The notes under the pieces: generated by a model
What the model was told of the DNA's origin: nothing
What the model saw: only the letters and a program-made list of their open reading frames with translations
The model's database searches: none
Translations under genes and position numbers: made by a program
From: Salinibacterium sp.
GTDB lineage: Bacteria > Actinomycetota > Actinomycetes > Actinomycetales > Microbacteriaceae
Direction: 5' to 3'
NCBI GenBank assembly: GCA_015234465.1
Contig: JADGNA010000008.1
Location: 806,001 to 870,000 of the forward strand
DNA: 64,000 nucleotides
Shown: positions 42,130 through 51,055 of the stretch, piece by piece
Position numbering within the stretch: the first letter of the stretch is position 1
How the letters are laid out: the number at the start of each line of letters is the position of its first letter

Positions 42130-43449
42130 GTGAGCACCTCCGAATTCCTCCTCCCCGATGTCGGGGAGGGCCTCACCGAGGCAGAGATCGTGTCGTGGAA
42201 GGTCAAGCCGGGCGACACCGTCTCGGTCAACCAGGTGATCGTCGAGATCGAGACCGCCAAGTCGATCGTCGAGCTGCCGTCGCCCTTCAGCGGCACGGTC
42301 AGCGCCGTGCTCGTCGAGGAGGGCGCGACGGTCGATGTCGGCAGCCCGATCATCCAGGTCACGACGGGCGCCGATGCCGAGCAGCCCGGTGAGACGACGA
42401 CGGATGCCCTGGCCGAGACGGTCGCCGACACGGCGCAGACGATCTCCCGCGAGAGTGCGGGTGAGGGTTCGGGCGCGGTGCTCGTCGGCTACGGCGTCAA
42501 GGGCCAGGTGAACTCGCGGCGACGTCGGGCAACGGGGGATGCCGGTTCGGCACCGCTGAGGGCGTCACGCGTGCCGGCCGCGGCCGCGGCATCCGTCATC
42601 GCGAAGCCGCCCATCCGCAAGCTCGCGAAGGACCTCGGGGTCGACCTCAGTGAGGTGAACCCGACGGGACTCGCGGGCGAGATCACGCGCGACGACGTCG
42701 TGCGGCAGGCGTCGCAGGCAAGCGTGTTCCGCAACATCGCGACGCCCGCCTGGGGTGAGGAGCGCGAGGAGTACATCCCCGTCAAGGGCGTGCGCAAGGC
42801 GATCGCGACCGGCATGGTGCAGAGCGCCTTCACTGCACCGCACGTCGGCGTCTTCGTCGACGTGGATGCGACCCGCACGATGGAGTTCGTCAAGCGGCTC
42901 AAGAACTCCCCCGACTTCGCGGGCATCAAGGTCTCCCCCATGCTCGTCATGGCGAAGGCGATGATCTGGGCCGTGCGGCGCAACCCCACGGTGAACTCGA
43001 CGTGGACCGACGAACAGATCATCGTGCACCACTACGTGAACTTCGGCTTCGCTGCGGCGACTCCCCGCGGCCTCGTCGTGCCCAACATCAAGGACGCCCA
43101 GGAGCTCTCGCTGCGCGACCTCGCGCAGGCGATCGAGTCGATGACGAACATTGCGCGCGACGGCAAGCTGCAGCCCTCCGACATGGCGAACGGCACCATC
43201 ACTGTCACCAACATCGGCGTCTTCGGCATGGACACGGGCACGCCCATCCTGAACCCGGGCGAGGTCGGCATTGTCGCGCTCGGCACGATCAAGCAGAAGC
43301 CCTGGGTCGTCGACGGCGAGGTGCGGCCGCGCTACGTCACGACGCTCGGGGCGAGCTTCGACCACCGGGTCGTCGACGGGGATGTCGCGAGCCGATTCCT
43401 CGCGGATGTTGCGAGCATCATCGAGGAACCGGCACTGCTGCTCGACTGA
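42130..43449 (+). CDS. Dihydrolipoamide acyltransferase (E2)
   Basis: Lipoyl domain [20 protein letters not shown]; peripheral-subunit-binding domain; [19 protein letters not shown]. Confidence 0.95.
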   Translation: MSTSEFLLPDVGEGLTEAEIVSWKVKPGDTVSVNQVIVEIETAKSIVELPSPFSGTVSAVLVEEGATVDVGSPIIQVTTGADAEQPGETTTDALAETVADTAQTISRESAGEGSGAVLVGYGVKGQVNSRRRRATGDAGSAPLRASRVPAAAAASVIAKPPIRKLAKDLGVDLSEVNPTGLAGEITRDDVVRQASQASVFRNIATPAWGEEREEYIPVKGVRKAIATGMVQSAFTAPHVGVFVDVDATRTMEFVKRLKNSPDFAGIKVSPMLVMAKAMIWAVRRNPTVNSTWTDEQIIVHHYVNFGFAAATPRGLVVPNIKDAQELSLRDLAQAIESMTNIARDGKLQPSDMANGTITVTNIGVFGMDTGTPILNPGEVGIVALGTIKQKPWVVDGEVRPRYVTTLGASFDHRVVDGDVASRFLADVASIIEEPALLLD

Positions 43450-43463
43450 GCCTGCGACCGGCC

Positions 43464-44969
43464 TCAGCCGAGCGGCTTGAGGGCGCGGTAGTTGATCGAG
43501 TTCGGCTCCCACGGTTCGACCGGGTTGCTGACGCTCGTCACAGTCGTGGAGTTCCACGCGAGGATCTCGGATTCGATGCGGTGTGCGCAGCTGAGGGCCT
43601 CGTCGGAGATGATCTCCATGGCATCCGACCACAGCGCATCGGCCTCGTCACTGATGCCCGCGTTCGTCGCGAGCTCGGCGGCCTCCCGCAGTTCCTCGCT
43701 CTCGACGCCCGCCGGGTTGCCGGGCGCGTCGGCCGCGAACCACGTGCGGTACCAGTCGTAGGGGGTCAGCGAGGTGCTCATGCCGACGCCGAGGCCGTAC
43801 TCGCCCGTGTTCCAGGAGGCGTTGTACTTGGCGGGGGGCAGCTCGTAGACGGTCGCGCGCACGCCAGAGAGGGCCTGCGCGACCTGGTCCATGTACAGGG
43901 AGACCTGGGCGTTGTTGTCGGTGGATGCGACGAGTCGGGCGGAGAGTTCGGGGCTCCCCGCCTGCTGGTAGAGCTTCTTGGCGGCTGCCTCATCATGTGC
44001 GTAGCCGGGCCCGTCGAAGTACCCCGCCGTGCCCTCCGTGAAGTACTGGGTCGCACTCGTGCCCGCACCCTCGAGCTCGTTGATGGCGTCGACGTTGATG
44101 GCGTGGCATACCGCCTGGCGCAGTTCGCGGCTCTCGAAGACCCCGCCGGGGCCGCGATCGAAGAACATGAGGCTCGTGCGGCTCGCCGGGTACTGCATGG
44201 TGCGCACGGGGGAATTGGCGAAGCGGGCGAGCATCTCGGGCTCCGCGTCGCTGACATCCAGCGTGCCCGCGATGAGGGCGGCGGAGGCCGCGTCGTCTCC
44301 GAGGCCCACGAGCTCGATGGTCTCGAAACCCACGGGAGCGCCCCAATAGTCGTCATAGGTCGAGAAGACGGCCTTCGCTCCGGGTGCGGATGCCTCGGCG
44401 TCGTAAGCCCACGGACCCGTGCCGACCGGCGCCTCGGTGATCGAGCCGTCAGTGAGCGAGGCCGGGCTCGCCATGGGCGCGATCGAGGTCGATAGGGCCG
44501 TCATGATGTTCGGGTTGGGGGCGGCAAGATTGAGGCGCACTGTAAGGTCGCCGATCACCTTGACCGAATCGATTCCCAGCAGTGGGCCGCCGAGAGGAGA
44601 TGCCTGGATCGCCTCGATGTTGGCCTTGACGGCTTCTGCGTTGAACGGTTCACCATCGTGGAAGGTGACGCCGTCGCGCAGGGCCAACGTCACACTGGTG
44701 TCGCTGACCTTCCACCCGGTCGCAAGCATGGGGACCACGTCGCCGTTTCGGTTGCGGGAGGCGAGCGTTTCGTAGGGAACGCGGATGTAGCCGGCCTCCG
44801 TCTGGTGGCCCGGCGCCCAGTTGCTCGGCACCGCTCCCCAGTTGACCCGCAGCACGCCGCTCGGCTCACTCGCCTCCGCCTGACCCGGGGCGCCAGCACA
44901 CCCCGAGAGGAAGAGGGTGCCGAGCAGTGCGGCGGCGGGCAGCGAGCGGAGCAGGCGGTGCTTGGTCAT
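43464..44969 (-). CDS. ABC transporter substrate-binding lipoprotein, family 5 (peptide/nickel/opine type), orphan
   Basis: Lipobox LLGTLFLSGCAG; ETLASRNRNGDVVPMLATGWKVSDTSVTLALRDGVTFHDGEPFNAEAV. Confidence 0.9.
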   Translation of the reverse strand: MTKHRLLRSLPAAALLGTLFLSGCAGAPGQAEASEPSGVLRVNWGAVPSNWAPGHQTEAGYIRVPYETLASRNRNGDVVPMLATGWKVSDTSVTLALRDGVTFHDGEPFNAEAVKANIEAIQASPLGGPLLGIDSVKVIGDLTVRLNLAAPNPNIMTALSTSIAPMASPASLTDGSITEAPVGTGPWAYDAEASAPGAKAVFSTYDDYWGAPVGFETIELVGLGDDAASAALIAGTLDVSDAEPEMLARFANSPVRTMQYPASRTSLMFFDRGPGGVFESRELRQAVCHAINVDAINELEGAGTSATQYFTEGTAGYFDGPGYAHDEAAAKKLYQQAGSPELSARLVASTDNNAQVSLYMDQVAQALSGVRATVYELPPAKYNASWNTGEYGLGVGMSTSLTPYDWYRTWFAADAPGNPAGVESEELREAAELATNAGISDEADALWSDAMEIISDEALSCAHRIESEILAWNSTTVTSVSNPVEPWEPNSINYRALKPLG

Positions 44970-45134
44970 GGAGCGTCTCCCGAGAGGCGTAGACGGACAG
45001 CGAGTGCCCGACCGTCCCATCGACGTGATTCCCCGAGTCCCCCGCGGGCGAGTCCCCCTGACCGCCCGGGCGCTAGGTTAGCGCGTTCCCGGCGCGCGGT
45101 AGGTGACGGGCACGTAAATTGTTATGCGGAGTTT

Positions 45135-45149
45135 TGACAATGGTTATCA
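45135..45149. promoter_or_regulatory. Zur-like operator
   Basis: TGACAATGGTTATCA (TGAnAAnnnTTnTCA palindrome) overlapping a TTGACA -35-like hexamer (45134-45139). Confidence 0.75.
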
Positions 45150-45210
45150 GTAGCAATTAGCGTTGACGCTGGCTTTCCAGCCATCACACCGAATTAGACA
45201 GGTAACCCCC

Positions 45211-46203
45211 ATGACGGGATACACCCGCACCGCCATCGCCTCACTCAGCCTCGTGGCCCTTGCCCTTGCAGGATGTTCGAGCGCACCTTCCGAGGCGGAT
45301 GACCGGCTCACGATCGTCTCCTCGACCGACGTCTACGCCGATATCGCCTCCGACATCGCGGGCGACCGCGCCGACGTGAGCGCGATCATCTCCGGCACGA
45401 CCCAGGACCCCCACAGCTACGAGGCCACGGCCCGCGACCAACTGGCCCTCTCCCGCGCTGACCTCGTGATCGAGAACGGCGGCGGCTTCGACCCCTTCAT
45501 CCACACCCTGCTCGACGGGCTCCAGGGTGAATCGCCCGTCGTCGTCACCGTGGCCGAGCTGGCCGAGGCCGCCGAGGATGAGCACGCTCGCGAGGAGGAG
45601 CACGCTCATGAAGAGGAGCACGCGCACGAGCACGGTGCGGATGACGACCACTCCCACGAGGGGCACGAGCACAGCCACGCCGACGGCAACGAGCACGTCT
45701 GGTACTCGCTCGCCACGATCGAGGCCTTCGCAGGAGAGCTCGCTGCCCAGCTGAGCGAACTCGACCCCGCAGGGGCCGAGGAGTTCGACGCGAACCTCGC
45801 CGCATTCACGAGTGAACTCGAGCAGCTCGAACAGCGGGCCGACGAACTCCGTGCCGAGCACGACGGCACGCCCATCGCGGTGACCGAGGCAGCCCCCCTC
45901 CTGCTCTTCGAACAGCTCGGCCTCGTGAACGAGACCCCCGCCGACTTCAGCGCCGCCATCGAGAACGGTTCGGATGTCGCGCCCGCCGTGCTGCTCGAGA
46001 TGGAACGCCTCATCGAGGGCGGCACGCTCGCACTCCTCGCCTACAACGAGCAGACCGCCGGCCCCGAGACGGAGCGCGTGCTGGCGCTCGCCGAGTCCAC
46101 CGGACTGCCCATCGTGCCCGTCGCGGAGACCCTCCCAGAGGGCATGGGCTACCTCGAATGGATGAGCACGGTGCTCGACGAGGTGGGTGCCGCACTCGCA
46201 TGA
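45211..46203 (+). CDS. znuA: Zinc ABC transporter substrate-binding lipoprotein with His-rich loop
   Basis: LALAGCSSAPSEADD lipobox; EEEHAHEEEHAHEHGADDDHSHEGHEHSHADGNEHVWYS. Confidence 0.93.
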   Translation: MTGYTRTAIASLSLVALALAGCSSAPSEADDRLTIVSSTDVYADIASDIAGDRADVSAIISGTTQDPHSYEATARDQLALSRADLVIENGGGFDPFIHTLLDGLQGESPVVVTVAELAEAAEDEHAREEEHAHEEEHAHEHGADDDHSHEGHEHSHADGNEHVWYSLATIEAFAGELAAQLSELDPAGAEEFDANLAAFTSELEQLEQRADELRAEHDGTPIAVTEAAPLLLFEQLGLVNETPADFSAAIENGSDVAPAVLLEMERLIEGGTLALLAYNEQTAGPETERVLALAESTGLPIVPVAETLPEGMGYLEWMSTVLDEVGAALA

Positions 46204-47072
46204 CCGAACGCGCCGACCCCGCGGCATCCGCGGTCCTGGAGACGAGCAAGGCCGACACGCCCGTGTTGAGCCTGCGGTCGGCGACCCTCGCCTACGGCGA
46301 CCGGGTGCTGTGGAAGAACCTCAACCTCGACGTTAAGCCGGGGGAGTTCCTGGCGGTGCTGGGCTCCAACGGCACGGGCAAGACGAGCCTGCTCAGGGCA
46401 ATCCTGGGGCAGCAGCAACTCTCGTCGGGCAGCATCGAGCTGCTCGGCGAGCCCGTGCGGCGCGGCCACCGCGGCATCGGCTACATCCCGCAGCAGCGGC
46501 TCATCGAGCAGGGCACGCCCCTGCGCGCCCGGGACCTCGTCACGCTCGGCATCAACGGACACCGCTGGGGCCTGCCCGTGACGGGCCGCAGGACGAGGCA
46601 GCAGGTCGACCGCGTGCTCGCGAGCGTCGGGGCCACCTCCTACGCCAATGTGCCGGTCGCGACGCTGTCGGGAGGGGAACAGCAGCGCATCCGCGTCGGC
46701 CAGGCGATCGCGAGCAACCCGGCCCTGCTGCTCTGCGATGAGCCGCTCAGCTCCCTCGACCTCAACCACCAGCGGGTCGTGAGCGACCTGATCGATGAGC
46801 GCCGCCGGGCGATCGGATCCGCCGTCGTCTTCGTGACCCACGACATCAACCCCGTGCTCGACAAGGTCGACCGCGTGCTCTACCTCGCAGGTGGGCGCTT
46901 CCGCATCGGGACCCCAGACGAGGTGCTGCGCTCCGAGGTGCTCTCGTACATGTACAACACGCCAATCGAGGTCATCCGCACGCGCGGCCGCGTGGCCGTG
47001 CTCGGCGCGCCCGAGGGTTACGGCGTGCACGACCACCTCGAGCACCACATCGACGACAGGTGGCAGCGATGA
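46200..47072 (+). CDS. znuC: Zinc ABC transporter ATP-binding protein
   Basis: LAVLGSNGTGKTSLLRAILG; LSGGEQQRIRVGQAI. Confidence 0.93.
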   Translation: MTERADPAASAVLETSKADTPVLSLRSATLAYGDRVLWKNLNLDVKPGEFLAVLGSNGTGKTSLLRAILGQQQLSSGSIELLGEPVRRGHRGIGYIPQQRLIEQGTPLRARDLVTLGINGHRWGLPVTGRRTRQQVDRVLASVGATSYANVPVATLSGGEQQRIRVGQAIASNPALLLCDEPLSSLDLNHQRVVSDLIDERRRAIGSAVVFVTHDINPVLDKVDRVLYLAGGRFRIGTPDEVLRSEVLSYMYNTPIEVIRTRGRVAVLGAPEGYGVHDHLEHHIDDRWQR

Positions 47073-47962
47073 TCGAAATGTTCTCAGCGGTCAACGCCGC
47101 CCTGTTCGACTTCACCGACTACGGCGAACTGCTTGTGCTCGTGCGCAACTCGATCATCGCGGGCGCCGTGCTCGGCATCGTCGGCGGACTCATCGGCCCC
47201 TTCGTCATGAGCCGCGACCTCGCCTTCGCGGTGCACGGCATCAGCGAGCTCTCCTTCGCGGGCGCCGCGGCCGCGCTGCTCTTAGGCATCAACGTCGTGG
47301 CCGGATCGATCGGGGGTTCGCTGCTCGCGGCCCTCATCATCGGCCTGCTCGGCAACCGGGCCCGCGAACGCAACTCCATCGTCGGCGTCATGATGCCCTT
47401 CGGGCTGGGTCTCGGCATCCTGTTCCTCGCCCTCTACGAAGGGCGGGCGGCCAACAAGTTCGGCCTGCTCACAGGGCAGATCGTCTCGGTCGATAACCCT
47501 CAGCTCGGCCTGCTGCTCGTGATCGGCGCGATCGTCGTGGTCGGGCTCGTCATCATGTGGCGTCCCCTCACCTTCTCCAGCGTCGACCCGGATGTCGCGC
47601 GCGCCCGTGCCGTGCCCGTCACCGCCATCTCGATCACCTTCATGGTGTTGCTGGGCCTCGCGACGGCCATCAGCATCCAGATCGTCGGGGCACTCCTCGT
47701 GCTCGCACTGCTCGTCACGCCAGCTGCCGCGGCCATGCGGGTCACGGCATCGCCGCTCATCACCCCGATCCTCAGCGTCGTGTTCGCTGTCGTCTCCGTC
47801 GTCGGCGGCATCATGCTCTCCCTCGGCGGGGCGCTGCCCATCAGCCCCTTCGTCACCACGATTTCCTTCACGATCTACCTCGTCTGCCGCCTCATCGGAT
47901 GGCAGCGAGACCGCAGCGGGGCCAGCGGGCGCCGCGTCTCGACGAAACCGGTGGCGGCATGA
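47069..47962 (+). CDS. znuB: Zinc ABC transporter permease (ABC-3 family)
   Basis: FVMSRDLAFAVHGISELSFAGAAAALLLG; VGALLVLALLVTPAAAAM. Confidence 0.93.
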   Translation: MIEMFSAVNAALFDFTDYGELLVLVRNSIIAGAVLGIVGGLIGPFVMSRDLAFAVHGISELSFAGAAAALLLGINVVAGSIGGSLLAALIIGLLGNRARERNSIVGVMMPFGLGLGILFLALYEGRAANKFGLLTGQIVSVDNPQLGLLLVIGAIVVVGLVIMWRPLTFSSVDPDVARARAVPVTAISITFMVLLGLATAISIQIVGALLVLALLVTPAAAAMRVTASPLITPILSVVFAVVSVVGGIMLSLGGALPISPFVTTISFTIYLVCRLIGWQRDRSGASGRRVSTKPVAA

Positions 47963-48342
47963 AGCGACGCACCTGGCAGCGGGATGCCGTCGCCGAAGCC
48001 CTCGCCGAGAACACCGGCTTCGTGAGCGCGCAGGCCCTCCACGGGCAACTGCGGGACGCCGGGAGCCCCATCGGCCTCGCGACCGTGTACCGCACGCTCG
48101 CCAAGTTGGCGGAGGGCGGCGAGATCGACAGCCTCCAGCTCGACGGCGAGGGACTCTACCGGGCCTGCGCGACCGAGAAGCACCACCATCACCTCATCTG
48201 CCGCAACTGCGGCACGACGGCCGAGGTCGAGGCAGAGGCGGTCGAGGCGTGGGCGCACGCGGTCGCTGCGCAGCACGGCTTCACGGCACCGGCCCACGTC
48301 GTCGACGTGTTCGGGCTCTGCCCCGACTGCAGCCGGGCGTGA
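47959..48342 (+). CDS. zur: Fur-family regulator, probable Zur
   Basis: GLATVYRTLAKLAEGGEID; EKHHHHLICRNCGTTAEVE; FGLCPDCS. Confidence 0.9.
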   Translation: MKRRTWQRDAVAEALAENTGFVSAQALHGQLRDAGSPIGLATVYRTLAKLAEGGEIDSLQLDGEGLYRACATEKHHHHLICRNCGTTAEVEAEAVEAWAHAVAAQHGFTAPAHVVDVFGLCPDCSRA

Positions 48343-48423
48343 CTCGAGGTCCGAGTGCGATGGGTTCGCGGGGTGGTTGGCTCACAGCGCCCCGCTGACT
48401 GTGCTCGCTCCCTCAGGGTTGTC

Positions 48424-48528
48424 GAGTTGCCCACTTCCGGGGTTCGCCCGCTCCGGGAAGGCCCAAATTGGGCAATTCGATGCGGTGGGCGCTCGCGCGG
48501 CATGCGGGTAGCCCAGAAGTGGGCAACT
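48424..48528. repeat. Palindromic repeat family C, left copies
   Basis: GAGTTGCCCACTTCCGG (48424-48440), GCCCAAATTGGGCAATTCG (48461-48479), CCCAGAAGTGGGCAACT (48512-48528). Confidence 0.75.
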
Positions 48529-48551
48529 GGCCTGCAATGAGAGCCTGCAAC

Positions 48552-49538
48552 TCAGGGTCGCCAGCCCAGGCGCACGAGTAACGCTCGCGTGCGGGCGACC
48601 AGCTCGGCTTCGTTGCGCAGATCGTCCGCGTTGATCTCCAGCACATATCCACCCTGAGCTTCGAGCCTCGTACGGCGAGTCATGTCCTTGCGCCACTGCT
48701 CGCGCGTCCGGTGGTAGTCGCCCTGGTACTCGACGTACAACCGCACGAAATCGAAACAGAGATCGGTTCTCACGCGCGGACCAGCATCCGTCATCACCAC
48801 CACATGATTTACCCGCGGCTCCGGAAGCCCGCCCAAGTGGTAGATCACCCGAAGCTTCGACTCAGGTCGAGACTCGGCGCGACCGTCGAGCAGCGGTTCC
48901 GCCTGGCGAAGGAGAGCCGCTCCTCGACGACTACCGAAGTGATCGAGCATCTCGCTGAACTCTTCGGGGCTCGCGAGCGCTGGGTTCCCATGCAGCAAGA
49001 AATCGCCGGCCGCCACAAGGTCGAGGAGCTGCAACTGGCTCGCGAGATCACACCACGTTCGTGCTGGAGAGGTGTGCCGGATGCCCCTCGTGACAACCAA
49101 GTCTTGCTCGCGCAGGGCAAGCCGGTGTCCCCGGATGCCAGCTGCGTGAGGTGCGCGATGTGGTGAAGGCGCTGCGATATGGAGTTCGCGTGCGCGTTCG
49201 AGCTCGAACGGCAGCGGTACTCCCATGAGCAGCGCAGCGGTGGAGTGCGAGAACACTGCCGTCGGTGGCATCCGCAGCGCGAACATGCGGCAGCGGCGAA
49301 AGAGCGCCTCCTGAGGAGATTCGTCGCGGCCCGGGACCGAGCGCACACCCCACACGGCGTCAACGTCTGGTCCTCGGAGCCGGTCGCGGCCGATGCCCGC
49401 GGTGTCGGCGTCACTCACGAGAAACGGCGCGCGCACAAAATGCGCTGGAAGCGGGATGCGAGGCACGCCGTCACCATGGCGCTCCCTCTTCCCACGTGGG
49501 GGGCTCCTCATGCCGTCCGGTGGACGAGTACCCACCAT
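48552..49538 (-). CDS. AbiEi/DUF559-like endonuclease-domain protein (Vsr-like C-terminal fold)
   Basis: C-terminal VRTDLCFDFVRLYVEYQGDYHRTREQWRKDMTRRTRLEAQGGYVLEINADDL; N-terminal AVFSHSTAALLMGVPLPFE. Confidence 0.8.
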   Translation of the reverse strand: MVGTRPPDGMRSPPRGKRERHGDGVPRIPLPAHFVRAPFLVSDADTAGIGRDRLRGPDVDAVWGVRSVPGRDESPQEALFRRCRMFALRMPPTAVFSHSTAALLMGVPLPFELERARELHIAAPSPHRAPHAAGIRGHRLALREQDLVVTRGIRHTSPARTWCDLASQLQLLDLVAAGDFLLHGNPALASPEEFSEMLDHFGSRRGAALLRQAEPLLDGRAESRPESKLRVIYHLGGLPEPRVNHVVVMTDAGPRVRTDLCFDFVRLYVEYQGDYHRTREQWRKDMTRRTRLEAQGGYVLEINADDLRNEAELVARTRALLVRLGWRP

Positions 49539-49579
49539 TCAGGCAGTGAAGGAGCGTATGCGAGCGGGCGGTTGGAGCC

Positions 49580-49632
49580 AGTTGCCCACTCTGGGCCCTA
49601 CGCGCCGCCTCGAGGGCCCAAAGTGGGCAACT
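49580..49632. repeat. Palindromic repeat family C, right copy (hairpin)
   Basis: AGTTGCCCACTCTGGGCCC ... GGGCCCAAAGTGGGCAACT. Confidence 0.8.
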
Positions 49633-49861
49633 CGGTGGGTGGTCTCGACGGGTAGCCCGGATGTCGCGCGGCGGAGGGCGCGGGTGACGGATGCCGCGGC
49701 ATCCGGTTTGGGGAATCTGGGCGCGCCGCGTAGGATGTTCAGGTTGAGCAATCTGCTCGCCGTGTGATCCCACCCCAAAGGCAACATTCCGGGGCAGGGT
49801 CATGCCGACAAGAGATCTTGGGTAAGGCACCCCGCCTTACGGTATTGAGAAGAGGACAGCC

Positions 49862-50098
49862 ATGGCAGCAAACTGCCAGGTGACCGGAGCCACACCCGGC
49901 TTCGGACACAACATTTCACACTCGCACCGTCGTACGAAGCGCCGCTTCGACCCGAACGTGCAGAAGAAGACGTACTACGTGCCGTCGCTTCGCCGCAACG
50001 TGACCCTGACGCTCAGCGCCAAGGGCATCAAGGTGATTGACGCACGCGGCATCGAGTCGGTCGTCAAGGACCTGCTCGCACGTGGGGAGAAGATCTAA
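49862..50098 (+). CDS. rpmB: 50S ribosomal protein L28
   Basis: [34 protein letters not shown]. Confidence 0.97.
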   Translation: MAANCQVTGATPGFGHNISHSHRRTKRRFDPNVQKKTYYVPSLRRNVTLTLSAKGIKVIDARGIESVVKDLLARGEKI

Positions 50099-50265
50099 TG
50101 GCCAAGCAGCAGGACATCCGCCCCATCATCAAGCTCCGCTCCACGGCGGGCACCGGGTACACCTACGTGACCCGCAAGAACCGCCGCAACAACCCCGACC
50201 GTCTTGTGCTGAAGAAGTATGACCCCGTCATCCGCCAGCACGTCGAATTCCGTGAGGAGCGCTAA
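50098..50265 (+). CDS. rpmG: 50S ribosomal protein L33 (Cys-free form; absent from ORF track)
   Basis: [55 protein letters not shown]. Confidence 0.97.
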   Translation: MAKQQDIRPIIKLRSTAGTGYTYVTRKNRRNNPDRLVLKKYDPVIRQHVEFREER

Positions 50266-50267
50266 AC

Positions 50268-50573
50268 ATGGCGAAGAAGAGCATGATTGCCAAGAACGAG
50301 CAGCGCAAGGTCGTTGTGGCCCGCTACGCCGAGAAGCGCGCTGCGCTCAAGAAGGCGCTCGTTGACCCCAACTCGACCGACGAGCAGCGCGAAGAGGCCC
50401 GCCTGGGCCTGCAGAAGCTGCCGCGCAACGCCTCGCCCGTCCGCGTGCGTGGTCGTGACGCGATCGACGGTCGCCCCCGCGGCTTCCTCCGTGAGTTCGG
50501 CGTTTCTCGTGTGCGCTTCCGCGACATGGCTCACCGTGGCGAATTGCCCGGAATCACCAAGTCAAGCTGGTAA
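50268..50573 (+). CDS. rpsN: 30S ribosomal protein S14 (long, Cys-free form)
   Basis: [28 protein letters not shown]...[51 protein letters not shown]. Confidence 0.97.
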   Translation: MAKKSMIAKNEQRKVVVARYAEKRAALKKALVDPNSTDEQREEARLGLQKLPRNASPVRVRGRDAIDGRPRGFLREFGVSRVRFRDMAHRGELPGITKSSW

Positions 50574-50704
50574 GTTCAGTCCGGAAACAGACCGGTCGCC
50601 GCTAGGCGGCCGTGAGATCCAAGCCAACCGATCGAATACACCGACTGTTCTCATGAGCAGCCATGGTTGTACTGCAGAGCACAATGTCCGAGGAGGACTC
50701 CTAA

Positions 50705-50992
50705 ATGGCTGACAAGTCACTCAACCGCACCGAGCTCGTCGCTGCCGTCGCAGCTGCCTCTGGCCAGAGCCAGGCTGCCGTCAACTCGACGCTCGACGCC
50801 CTCTTCAACACCGTCGCCGAAGAGGTCGGCAAGGGCACGAAGATCACCATCCCCGGATGGCTCTCCTTCGAGCGCACCCACCGCGCCGCTCGTGCGGGCC
50901 GCAACCCCTCCACCGGCGAGGCGATCCAGATCGCTGCTGGCTACGGCGTGAAGGTCAGCGCAGGAAGCAAGCTCAAGGCCGCCGCGAAGTAA
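50705..50992 (+). CDS. HU family DNA-binding protein
   Basis: MADKSLNRTELVAAVAAASGQSQAAVNSTLDALFNTVAEEVGKGTKITIPGWLSFERTHRAARAGRNPSTGEAIQIAA. Confidence 0.97.
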   Translation: MADKSLNRTELVAAVAAASGQSQAAVNSTLDALFNTVAEEVGKGTKITIPGWLSFERTHRAARAGRNPSTGEAIQIAAGYGVKVSAGSKLKAAAK

Positions 50993-51009
50993 TTTCGCCA
51001 GCCTCACAC

Positions 51010-51043
51010 GAAGGCGCCCACCCCGCACGGGGTGGGCGCCTTC
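51010..51043 (+). terminator. Strong hairpin terminator after HU gene
   Basis: GAAGGCGCCCACCCCG-ca-CGGGGTGGGCGCCTTC then gtcgttt. Confidence 0.92.
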
Positions 51044-51055
51044 GTCGTTTCCGAG

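Noticed and set aside
43002-44495. 497-aa plus-strand ORF spanning the E2 end and SBP gene
   Set aside because: Out-of-frame/antisense artefact bridging two well-supported genes
49822-49840. GTAAGGC-accccc-GCCTTAC inverted repeat upstream of rpmB considered as Zur box
   Set aside because: Does not match TGAnAAnnnTTnTCA; more likely a promoter-proximal hairpin or chance
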